IMG/VR virus record: IMGVR_UViG_3300042509_002208
Span: 1 to 64,000 of that record
Length of the DNA: 64,000 bases
Strand: one strand, 5' to 3'
Origin: a virus
Shown: piece after piece, positions 24,833 through 33,700 of the stretch
How positions within the stretch are numbered: position 1 is the stretch's first letter
Layout: every line of letters begins with the position of its first letter
Made by a program: the position numbers and the translations under genes
Notes under the pieces: generated by a model
What the model was told of the DNA's origin: nothing
Databases searched by the model: none
The model's input: only the letters and a program-made list of their open reading frames with translations

Positions 24833-27466
24833 ATGCCGATCCCTAGCCCTCGTGTAAGGTTTCAGGTCGCACGAGGCGTTTACGCTAACTTATTAGCAGG
24901 GCTCGGGGAGTTTGAGGATGGCGAGCTTTGCTATGCCAGGGACCAAGACAGCTTATATATCAAGGAAGAGAATGAGTTAATTAAATTAAGCTCGGGCCTT
25001 GATAGCGAACTGGCAAATTACATCAGGGAGATCACAGGAGTAAATTACACCAACGAGCCCATGGGGCACGTTGACAAAAATGAAAGTGTAATCTCTTTCG
25101 ATGCCGATAATCGTATATTTTCTATTGCTCCTGTTGCTGCCAGCTTTACTGTATGGTGCGCTGGTTTTAAGGTAGTTTTCGTAGGGACTGAATCAGTTAC
25201 ACTTCCCGACGAGACTGGTTTATATTATATTTTCTTTGATGAGAATGGTGACCTTGGATACCAAGATGGTTACTTTAACTGGGAACTGCAGGCGCCTACC
25301 GCTTATGTTTATTGGAATGCAGAAACAGCTCAGGCTGCATATTTTGGCGATGAGAGGCATGGTATCACTCTAGATTGGCAGACGCATGAATATCTTCACA
25401 GAACAAGAGGTGCCGTTTTTGCTGATGGCTTTGATATTGGTGGCTATACACTTTCTGGCGACGGTAGTCTTGATGCTGACGCGCAGTTCAGTCTGGATAA
25501 TGGAAGCTTTTTCGATGAAGACTTACAGGTTGATATAAGTCACTCAGAAACTCCTGCTCTTAATACCTGGCAGCAGCATATTACGAGCCCCTGCAGAGCG
25601 CCTGTACTTTACCGTTCTGGCGCTGGATATATACTTGATTCTCCGACTGATTTTCCGGTAAAGGCAGGTGTTTCGTATCCGTTGTACAATTCTGCAACTG
25701 GAGGTGCCTGGTCTACGGTCGAGGCTAGTGCAAACAAATATATTGTAGCATTTGTAATTGCTACAAACAATCTAAACTATCCCGTCATTAGCGTGATGGG
25801 ACAATCTGTTTACAATAATATTGCGGACGCCAAGGCTGTATCATTTGCTTCTTTAAATTTAGAGAATTTTCCATCTCTAGAGTTTAGGACTCTTTATCGG
25901 TTAATACTCCAGACTGGCAATTATGGTAACTCTATCGGCGCCAGATTAAGAGAAGTTCAAGATTTGAAATATGCGACGATTGGCTCCATCAGCCCTGTTG
26001 AACTTAGTTCCGAACAAATTCAAGACTATGCCTCTCAGTTGTTTATAAATGGAATACATTCGGGCTTAAGTTTTTCTTATGACGATGATAACGATAGAAT
26101 TAACGCCACAGCAGATGTCAGGTCTGTCAATAACCAGATTGGCGATGTTTCCCTGGATATGCTGGACGCTTCTGATGCGGCTTTAAGTTTCAGTGATATA
26201 TCGCAAGGCTCCTGGACCGCTACTGGGACCAGCGATCTTCCTGCTATTGCTCAATTCTCTCAATCTGGCAATACTTTAACTTTTCATTCAAATCCGATTG
26301 ATATTGCTGGTCAGTTGACTCAGGGTGACATCATATTACTAAATGCCGTTATAGCAACAGTAGAGAGTACTTCGTCTGTTCCCGCAGAGGACTACTGGAC
26401 TTTAACGGCAAGCGGAGTAACTCTGCCCATCTATTCGGCAGGTGAGACCTTGCAGTTATTTATAAGAACAGACAACCTAATTGCTGATAAAGATGTTTGG
26501 ACCTACAACTTGTCTAGACAGAAATGGGAGCCAAAATCCGCGCTTCAGGCAGAAGACGTACCAGCACTAGTCACTCCTTTGTTTGCTCATGGTTATCATA
26601 CCGGAATTACATTTGAGTACGACGAAGCGAATGCGCATATTGACGCGACTGTTTTAGCGCAAAACATAGAAAGTATCGACGATATTGGAGACGTTGACAC
26701 TTCGACCACTACACCTTCTGACGGACAAGTGCTTACATGGAATGCGATTACCTTAAGGTGGGAGCCGACTACGGTCAATATTGGCGTTACTAGCGTCGAC
26801 ATAATTGGTGGCACTGGACTAACAGCTTCTGGAGGTCCTATTACGAGCAATGGCTCTATTGCGATTGACTTAGACAATACTACTGTTAGCCCTGGTTCAT
26901 ACACGAATGCAGATATTACTGTTGATGCTCAGGGACGTATTACGGCTGCATCGAGTGGCACTCAAGCGAGTACTGCTCTTGATGATCTAACTGATGTAGA
27001 TACATCTACTATTCCGCCTGTTAATGGACAAGCTCTTATTTGGAACCAGACTTCCTCCCAATGGGAGCCAGGAAATGTAGAGACTTCTGGCTCGATTAGC
27101 AGAAGTTCCGCTTCAGCAATTCTCGCTATTGCCGCTGGCGCAACAACCATATCTTCAATTTCACTCTCGAAAAGTTGCATAATATACAAAATTACAGTAG
27201 ATAAGGCTTGTTGGCTGCGGCTTTACAATTCTTTGGCTTCAGCCAATAGTGATAGCACAAGATTGCGCACAGAAGACCCCGAAGCGTCAGGTGGTGTAAT
27301 ATGTGAGATCATAGCAACAGGAGCTGATTCTTACGTACTAACGCCAACGCCAACAGCAATGAACGCAGAGTCGCCCGTATCATCGTATTATCAACTTAGA
27401 GTTACAAATGATGATTCAGTTTCAGATGTTCAAGTTACGATCGAATACTTAACCCTGGAATCCTAA
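24833..27466 (+). CDS. Large tail fibre protein
   Basis: An 877-residue protein. The N-terminus (VRFQVARGVYANLLAGLGEFEDGELCYARDQDSLYI with breaks) is of the type that anchors fibres to the virion; the same kind of start recurs at 28128 and 29777. The C-terminal part holds at least two copies of a DVDTST-PP-GQ-L-WN-WEP module, common in phage fibres, followed by a Gly/Thr-rich shaft. It probably binds a host surface receptor. No enzymatic motif. Confidence 0.75.
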   Translation: MPIPSPRVRFQVARGVYANLLAGLGEFEDGELCYARDQDSLYIKEENELIKLSSGLDSELANYIREITGVNYTNEPMGHVDKNESVISFDADNRIFSIAPVAASFTVWCAGFKVVFVGTESVTLPDETGLYYIFFDENGDLGYQDGYFNWELQAPTAYVYWNAETAQAAYFGDERHGITLDWQTHEYLHRTRGAVFADGFDIGGYTLSGDGSLDADAQFSLDNGSFFDEDLQVDISHSETPALNTWQQHITSPCRAPVLYRSGAGYILDSPTDFPVKAGVSYPLYNSATGGAWSTVEASANKYIVAFVIATNNLNYPVISVMGQSVYNNIADAKAVSFASLNLENFPSLEFRTLYRLILQTGNYGNSIGARLREVQDLKYATIGSISPVELSSEQIQDYASQLFINGIHSGLSFSYDDDNDRINATADVRSVNNQIGDVSLDMLDASDAALSFSDISQGSWTATGTSDLPAIAQFSQSGNTLTFHSNPIDIAGQLTQGDIILLNAVIATVESTSSVPAEDYWTLTASGVTLPIYSAGETLQLFIRTDNLIADKDVWTYNLSRQKWEPKSALQAEDVPALVTPLFAHGYHTGITFEYDEANAHIDATVLAQNIESIDDIGDVDTSTTTPSDGQVLTWNAITLRWEPTTVNIGVTSVDIIGGTGLTASGGPITSNGSIAIDLDNTTVSPGSYTNADITVDAQGRITAASSGTQASTALDDLTDVDTSTIPPVNGQALIWNQTSSQWEPGNVETSGSISRSSASAILAIAAGATTISSISLSKSCIIYKITVDKACWLRLYNSLASANSDSTRLRTEDPEASGGVICEIIATGADSYVLTPTPTAMNAESPVSSYYQLRVTNDDSVSDVQVTIEYLTLES

Positions 27467-27486
27467 TTGTAGACGGGCCTTTGCTC

Positions 27487-27496
27487 GGTATCCTTA
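27487..27496 (+). promoter_or_regulatory. Near match to the GGNANNCTA motif
   Basis: GGTATCCTTA differs at one fixed base (CTT for CTA) and ends 17 nt before the GTG at 27514, matching the spacing of the exact sites. Confidence 0.3.
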
Positions 27497-27513
27497 ATAG
27501 AGGTGTCTAAGCT

Positions 27514-27837
27514 GTGCAGCCTGCTGTATACGATATTACGATATATCAGCGAGCCACGTTTAGGCGTCAGGTGAATTTGCCATTGTCATTAATCGGTCAT
27601 ACGGTTACAGCGCAAGTTTGGGATGAAAAGCGGAGAAGCAAGATATTTGATTTTGACATTGAATGGATCAACAGAGGAAATGGAACCTTCTATTTAGTTG
27701 CTGATTTCGATAAGACAACTAGAATGAAGAAAGATGGAGAATGGGACCTGATGGTTTCCTATCCAAATGGAGATCGTTTTTACTGGGTAGAAGGAAAAGC
27801 TATTTTTGATCCCGGCTACACTGACCCGGATGATTGA
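27514..27837 (+). CDS. Small fibre-cluster protein, beta-sandwich type
   Basis: A 107-residue protein starting at GTG 27514. The pattern ITIYQRATFRRQVNLPLSL, VTAQVWDEKRRSK, LVADFDKTTRMKKDGEWDLMVSYPNGDRFYWVEGK (written here in parts) is that of small beta-sandwich proteins common in phage fibre and baseplate clusters. It probably forms a fibre collar or adaptor. The following gene starts 3 nt after its stop. Confidence 0.6.
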   Translation: MQPAVYDITIYQRATFRRQVNLPLSLIGHTVTAQVWDEKRRSKIFDFDIEWINRGNGTFYLVADFDKTTRMKKDGEWDLMVSYPNGDRFYWVEGKAIFDPGYTDPDD

Positions 27838-27839
27838 AT

Positions 27840-28085
27840 ATGGCTGACGACCCGATTGTCATATCAGATCCTATAACAACTGTAATTACAGTTGAAGTTC
27901 CTGGTCCAGAAGGACCGCCCGGCCCACAAGGCGAGCCTGGGCCAAGTGAACTTAAATTGTTAACAGACGTAGACTCGACAAATATCACAAACAAATCAAT
28001 GTTGATATATGATGCCGCTTTAGAAAAATGGATAGCAAGTCCAGATACTACTGTTGATGAAGTTTTAAATGGTGGAAACTTCTAG
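27840..28085 (+). CDS. Short collagen-like fibre protein
   Basis: An 81-residue protein from ATG 27840. Residues about 22-36 form a Gly-X-Y run (GPEGPPGPQGEPGP) with prolines in the Y position, the position modified by prolyl 4-hydroxylases. A LLTDVD segment and a C-terminal module like those of the larger fibres follow. It may trimerise through the collagen-like stretch. Confidence 0.65.
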   Translation: MADDPIVISDPITTVITVEVPGPEGPPGPQGEPGPSELKLLTDVDSTNITNKSMLIYDAALEKWIASPDTTVDEVLNGGNF

Positions 28086-28092
28086 AATCCAA

Positions 28093-28102
28093 GGAAAACT
28101 AA
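28093..28102 (+). promoter_or_regulatory. GGNANNCTA motif (candidate late promoter -10)
   Basis: GGAAAACTAA begins 7 nt after the stop at 28085 and ends 25 nt before the ATG at 28128. Confidence 0.45.
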
Positions 28103-28127
28103 TTCGGGTTCCCTTTATTTTACTCTG

Positions 28128-29708
28128 ATGGCCAATACCATCCGCATTAAACGCCGCGCTAGCGGCAATGCCGGCGCTCCTGCGAGCCTGAAAAACGCAG
28201 AATTAGCATATAATGAAGTAGATGATGTACTTTATTATGGTCGTGGTGCGGATGGTAGTGGCGATGCATTAACGATCCCCGCCATTGGCGGCTTTGGTGC
28301 GTTCGTTGGTCTCGCCGGTAATCAAACAATCACCGGCACTAAAACTTTTACGGGCAGTCTAGCTCTAACTGCCGCAACGATTGATGGTTTTAGTACCACT
28401 GGCAACATTACAGTTGGTGGTAATTTAATCGTCCAAGGCACCACTACTACAGTTTCTTCGACGACAATTGAAGTCGCCGATAAGAATCTCGAACTCGGCA
28501 AAGTAGATACTCCGACCGATTCTACTGCCGATGGTGGTGGTATCACACTGAAAGGTACTTCGGACAAGACCTTCCAGTGGTATGATACTACAGACGCCTG
28601 GACTAGTTCGGAGCATATTGATCTTGACTCTGGCAAGTCTTACTACATTGACGGCAATTTAGTTTTAAGCGCCACTGGTTTGGGTTCTGGTGTTACCGAC
28701 TCCAGTCTCACTAGCGTTGGCACTTTAACCGGTGGCACCTGGCAAGCAAATACTATTGGTACCGGCTATGGCGGTACTGGTTACGCTGGTGGCTATGCCA
28801 ATGGCGAACTTCTGATTGGTAACAGCAGTGGCGGTCTGACCAAGTCAACCTTGTCTGGTGGCACTGGCATCCAAATCACTAACACCAGTGGCGGAATCGA
28901 GATCTCGTCTACCGGTGTTCAGTTTAGCGCTGGTGACGGCCTTGATCTTACTGATGCAATTCTGACTGTTACTCCAAAAGCAAATAGCGGTATTGTTATT
29001 GATTCTGGCGAAGTTTCGCTCGATCTTGGCGCTAGCGCTATCACTGGCACTCTCGCCATTGGCGACGGTGGTACTGGTGCTACGAGTGCAGCAGATGCAC
29101 GCACAAATCTTGGTCTTGTAATTGGTTCTGACGTTCAAGCGTATGACGCAAACATCGTTAGCGATGCCAGCTACGTCCATACCGACAACAACTTTACTAC
29201 CACTCTCAAGAACAAGCTTGATGGTATTGAGGCTGGCGCCGAAGTCAATGTCCAGGCTGACTGGACCGAGTCCGACTCGAATAATGACGCCTACATTCTG
29301 AATAAGCCTACGCTTGGCACTGCTGCGGCTACGGATGCTACTGACTACGCAACCGCTGCTCAGGGTAGCCTGGCCGACAGTGCTCTGCAACCTGGCGATA
29401 TTGGCGTCAGCGTTCAGGCTTACGATGCCGAACTGGCAACACTGTCTGGCATGACTTCGGCCGCAGCAACTTCACTTGCTGCCCTGACTTCTGCCGAGAT
29501 TGCCATACTGGATGGTGCAACTGTCACGACGGCAGAGCTTAACATTCTTGATGGCAACGCTTCCGCGACTGCAACAACCCTTACCGCAGCAGATAAGTTT
29601 ATCGTAAACGATGGCGGAACGATGGTTCAGGTCGCTCTTAGTGACCTTGTGACCTTCTTCGAGAATGGTAGTGTTTCTGGATTCGATCTCGACGGCGGCG
29701 AGTTCTAG
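28128..29708 (+). CDS. Tail fibre protein
   Basis: A 526-residue Gly/Thr/Ser/Ala-rich fibre. It starts with the virion-anchor motif ANTIRIKRRASG-AGAP, followed by a TITGTKTFTG shaft module. In the C-terminal third it carries the YVHTDNN, GIEAGAEVNV, ILNKPTLGTAA module that is repeated several times in the 30771 gene. Its second half is probably exposed. Sharing modules with the large fibre suggests recombination between fibre genes. Confidence 0.8.
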   Translation: MANTIRIKRRASGNAGAPASLKNAELAYNEVDDVLYYGRGADGSGDALTIPAIGGFGAFVGLAGNQTITGTKTFTGSLALTAATIDGFSTTGNITVGGNLIVQGTTTTVSSTTIEVADKNLELGKVDTPTDSTADGGGITLKGTSDKTFQWYDTTDAWTSSEHIDLDSGKSYYIDGNLVLSATGLGSGVTDSSLTSVGTLTGGTWQANTIGTGYGGTGYAGGYANGELLIGNSSGGLTKSTLSGGTGIQITNTSGGIEISSTGVQFSAGDGLDLTDAILTVTPKANSGIVIDSGEVSLDLGASAITGTLAIGDGGTGATSAADARTNLGLVIGSDVQAYDANIVSDASYVHTDNNFTTTLKNKLDGIEAGAEVNVQADWTESDSNNDAYILNKPTLGTAAATDATDYATAAQGSLADSALQPGDIGVSVQAYDAELATLSGMTSAAATSLAALTSAEIAILDGATVTTAELNILDGNASATATTLTAADKFIVNDGGTMVQVALSDLVTFFENGSVSGFDLDGGEF

Positions 29709-29713
29709 TCATC

Positions 29714-29723
29714 GGAAAACTAG
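29714..29723 (+). promoter_or_regulatory. GGNANNCTA motif (candidate late promoter -10)
   Basis: GGAAAACTAG begins 5 nt after the stop at 29708. The terminator stem starts only 2 nt downstream, so a transcript starting about 7 nt after the -10 would lack part of the 5' arm. Confidence 0.45.
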
Positions 29724-29725
29724 TG

Positions 29726-29750
29726 GGCCCCGTACATACGGGGCCTTTCC
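29726..29750 (+). terminator. Terminator-like hairpin after fibre gene
   Basis: GGCCCCGT at 29726-29733 pairs with ACGGGGCC at 29738-29745 around ACAT, followed by TTTCCTT. The T-run is short, so termination may be partial. Confidence 0.7.
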
Positions 29751-29776
29751 TTGCTATATAGCAAACAAGGAGCCAA

Positions 29777-30208
29777 ATGGCGAACACAATTAAGATAAAA
29801 CGGAGTGGGGTACCCGGAAAAATACCATCCACATCCGACCTCCAGCTTGGCGAGTTAGGAGTTAACTTTTTTGACGGCAAATTGTTCTTAAAAAAGAACA
29901 ATGGAGCCGAAAGTATTGTCCAAGTTGGAGCTAGCCAAGGCGATCTGGCAGCAGATTCCAGTGTCGCCGATGTCTTAAGTGTCGCCGGAGGCGTTCTTAG
30001 TAGCACTGATCCAGGTGTTACTAAGATTGTTTACTGGGATGATACATCAGGAAAGCTGTCGTATCTTTCTATCGGTTCTGGCCTTTCGATTGGCAGTGGT
30101 TCGCTAAGTTCTACAGGCGGAAGCGGTGGTACTGGCGCGTTTGCTGATTTTGGCCTCATTACCGAAAATATATTATCATCTGAATATGATCTAGGAGGTG
30201 TCGTGTAA
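29777..30208 (+). CDS. Short tail fibre protein
   Basis: A 143-residue protein beginning with the same anchor motif as the 28128 gene (ANTIKIKRSGVPGKIP, then LGELGVNFFDGKLFLKK). The remainder is a Ser/Gly-rich tail. A clear ribosome binding site (AAGGAG) precedes the ATG. It is coupled to the next gene by a one-base overlap. Confidence 0.7.
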   Translation: MANTIKIKRSGVPGKIPSTSDLQLGELGVNFFDGKLFLKKNNGAESIVQVGASQGDLAADSSVADVLSVAGGVLSSTDPGVTKIVYWDDTSGKLSYLSIGSGLSIGSGSLSSTGGSGGTGAFADFGLITENILSSEYDLGGVV

Positions 30209-30771
30209 TGGCTAGCCAGGTTAAATTCAGAGGGGGAACAACTTCCCAGCATTCTTCTTTCACTGGCGCCGAAAGAGAAGTTACGGTCGACACTACCCTG
30301 AAGACCCTCAGGGTACATGATGGGTTAACCGCAGGAGGTTTCAGGCTTGCTAAATATAGCGAGCTTTTTTCTGGATCTTATGACGATTTAGCCAATAAGC
30401 CCTCACTGTTTTCCGGGGCGTACAACGATTTATCCGGTAAGCCCTCGCTGTTTTCCGGATCATATAATGATTTAACAAATAAACCATCCCTTTTCTCCGG
30501 GTCCTACTTAGACTTATCTAACAAGCCGTTTATCCCATCCGACCTTGGAGACTTAACTAATACACCAGGATATCTGACCGGTAGCGACCTGCCTGCTGCC
30601 GGAGTTGGCACTGGTGGCAACACCGATCAAATATTTCACTTGAGCGACGCCGTAGCAACTACGAATTATTCGATTCCGGTTGGGAAGAATGCTCTTGTAG
30701 CCGGTCCGCTGGAAATTCAAGCTGGCGTTGAAATCACTGTCCCTGCAAACTCCCACCTCCTGATCCTCTAA
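30208..30771 (+). CDS. Fibre protein with short tandem repeats
   Basis: A 187-residue protein. Its N-terminal 50 residues (VKFRGGTTSQHSSFTGAERE, VHDGLTAGG) are of the type found at the base of phage fibres. It is followed by four copies of a 14-residue repeat (LFSGSYNDLTNKPS and variants) at about 30364-30530, a known shaft module in phage fibres. It overlaps both neighbours by one base. Confidence 0.7.
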   Translation: MASQVKFRGGTTSQHSSFTGAEREVTVDTTLKTLRVHDGLTAGGFRLAKYSELFSGSYDDLANKPSLFSGAYNDLSGKPSLFSGSYNDLTNKPSLFSGSYLDLSNKPFIPSDLGDLTNTPGYLTGSDLPAAGVGTGGNTDQIFHLSDAVATTNYSIPVGKNALVAGPLEIQAGVEITVPANSHLLIL

Positions 30772-33700
30772 TGACTTACGGAACTCTTAAGGTTGACCAT
30801 CTGCAGTCCAGCGACGGCACAGTCTTTGCTATCAATGAGATTGGCGGACCTAAAGCCGATCTGGTTAATGGCAAGATTCCGGCTGGTCAACTCCCTAGTA
30901 TCGCGATTTCGGACTTCCTTGGCGAAGCCGCAGACGGCACAGAGCTGGTTGCGCTGGCTGGGGAGAAGGGTGACTGGGCCATCAGGACGGACACCGGCTC
31001 TACATGGGTGATCGTCGACAACGACGGGTCGTCCTTGGCCGACTGGGTAGAAATTGCATCGCCTGCAAGCCCCGTTACCAGCGTCAATGGGCAGGTTGGG
31101 GCTGTCGTTCTGGCCGCGTCGGACGTGAACGCTGCCACAGCGGCCCAGGGCGCTTTGGCCGATAGCGCAATTCAGCCCGGCGATAACATCAGTGCTCTGA
31201 CGAACGACGCTGCTTTTATCACCTCAGCTCAGGCCCCTGTCCAGTCGGTGGCAGGTAAGTCGGGTGCAGTCACCTTGGTGAAGGCAGATATCACTGACTT
31301 TGCAGATGGTGACTACGCGACGGCGGCCCAAGGCGCTCTTGCGGACAGTGCATTGCAGGCCGGAGATATTGGCAGCTCAGTGCAGGGCTATGACGCCAAC
31401 ACCGTGGTGGATGGTACCTACGTCCACACCGACAACAACTACACCAGCGCAGAGAAGGCGAAGCTGGCGGCGATTGAAGAAGGCGCCGAAGTCAACGTCA
31501 GTGCTGACTGGAATGCCACTTCAGGCGATGCTGCAATTCTGAACAAGCCGACGCTTGGGACCGCCTCGGCCCAGGACGTGGCCTATTTCGCGACTGCGGC
31601 ACAAGGTGCTCTTGCTGATACTGCGCTGCAGCCAGCGGCCATCGGCGTGAGCTTGCAGGCCTTTGATGCGAGTCTCGTTTCTGACGGCGCCTACGTCCAC
31701 ACCGATAACAACTACACCACGGCAGAGAAAGACAAGCTCGCTGGCATAGAGGCTGGTGCCGAGGTCAACGTCAACGCCGATTGGAGCGCTGCCAGCGGTG
31801 ATGCTGCGATCCTGAACAAGCCCGCACTTGGAACTGCTGCGGCTGAGGATATTGAGGCGTTTGCCACCGCAGCCCAGGGGGGACTGGCTGATAGCGCCCT
31901 CCAGCCTGGCGACGCAGTGAGTGACCTCACCAACGACGCTGCCTACATCACATCCGCTGAGGCCCCAGTCCAGTCTGTGGCTGGCAAGACCGGCGCTGTC
32001 ACTCTGGTGAAGGCTGATGTTGGCCTGAACAACGTCAACAACACCGCTGACGCCAATAAGCCCATCAGCAACGCCACGCAAGCGGCTTTAGACGGCAAAG
32101 CGGATCTTGAAAACGGCAAGCTGAAGGCCGATCAGATCCCGGATCTGGCCATCAGCAGCTTCCTGGGTGAGGCCGCGAGCGAGGCAGCGATGCTGGCGCT
32201 CTCCGGTCAGCGCGGCGACTGGGCCGTGCGCACTGACACCAGCGAGAGCTACATCCTTGTTGCCGACGATGCATCGCAACTCGCGAGCTGGCGCAAGCTG
32301 TTGACCCCCGTGGACGCCGTCCTGAGCGTCAACGGTGAAACCGGTGCGGTCTCGCTCGATGCGGCTGATGTAGGCGCAGCCACCAGCGCCCAGGGTGCTC
32401 TGGCAGACACTGCCGTTCAGCCTGGTGACGACATCAGTGACCTCGTTAATGATGCCGGTTACATCACTTCTGTCGAGGCTCCGGTCCAGTCCGTAGCCGG
32501 CAAGACCGGCGCTGTCTCGCTGGTCAAAGCAGACATCTCTGATCTGGTTGAAGGCGACTACGCCACTGCTGGACAAGGCTCGCTGGCCGACTCGGCTCTG
32601 CAGCCTGGTGACATTGGGGTCAGCGTCCAGGCCTTCAGCGCTGACACCGTTGTGGACGCATCTTACGTCCACACCGACAACAACTACACCAGCGCAGAGA
32701 AGAGCAAGCTCGCTGGGATCGCCGATGGGGCTGAAGTCAACGTCAATGCTGACTGGAGTGCCTCCAGTGGGGATGCTCAGATCCTGAACAAGCCTACCCT
32801 GGGTACCGCTGCTGCGCAGGACTCAACCGCGTTCGCGACTGCAGCGCAAGGAGGCCTTGCCGACAGCGCCATTCAGCCTGGCGACAACATCAGCGAGCTG
32901 ACCAACAACGCCAACTTCATCACCGCAGCAGGTGCTCCGGTCCAGTCCGTAGCCGGCAAGACCGGAACCGTCACTCTGGCCAAAGGTGATGTGGGGCTCG
33001 GGAATGTCGACAACACCAGCGACGCCAACAAGCCTGTGAGCACCGCTGCCCAGGCAGCTCTCGATCTGAAGGCCCCGCTCGCGTCCCCAGCTCTGACTGG
33101 TACGCCCACGGCGCCTACAGCAGCCGCAGATACCAACTCCACGCAGGTGGCGACTACGGCCTATGTGGTGGGCCAGGGCTACCTGAAGTCGGCAGCCGCC
33201 GCCTCGACCTACGCGCCGATCGCAAGCCCGACTCTGACCGGAACGCCGGCAGCCCCGACTGCCGCTGCAGACACCAACTCCACGCAGATCGCCACAACCG
33301 CCTATGTGGTGGGCCAGGGCTACCTGAAGTCAGCAACAGCTAGCAGCACCTATGCCCCGCTCGCCTCTCCTGCACTGACGGGCGCTCCGACTGCTCCGAC
33401 AGCAGCCGCAGGGACCAACACCACCCAGATCGCAACCACGGCCTTCGTCCAGGCTGCGACCGACGCAGCCAAGCAAGGGCTCACGGTTAAGCAAAGCTGC
33501 CGGGTAGCCACAACAGCAAACATCACGCTGAGTGGCACGCAGACGATCGACGGAATCTCCGTCGCGGCTGGTGAACGGGTCCTGGTGAAGAACCAGACGA
33601 CTGGATCCGAGAACGGCATCTACGTCGTCGCGTCTGGCTCCTGGGCTCGGGCCACAGATTTCGATGCCTCTGCGGACGTTGCTGACGGCGCCTTCACCTT

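Noticed and set aside
31521-33619. Long antisense open frames opposite the giant fibre gene
   Set aside because: GC-rich repeated coding DNA creates stop-free antisense frames; their repeats mirror the fibre repeats.
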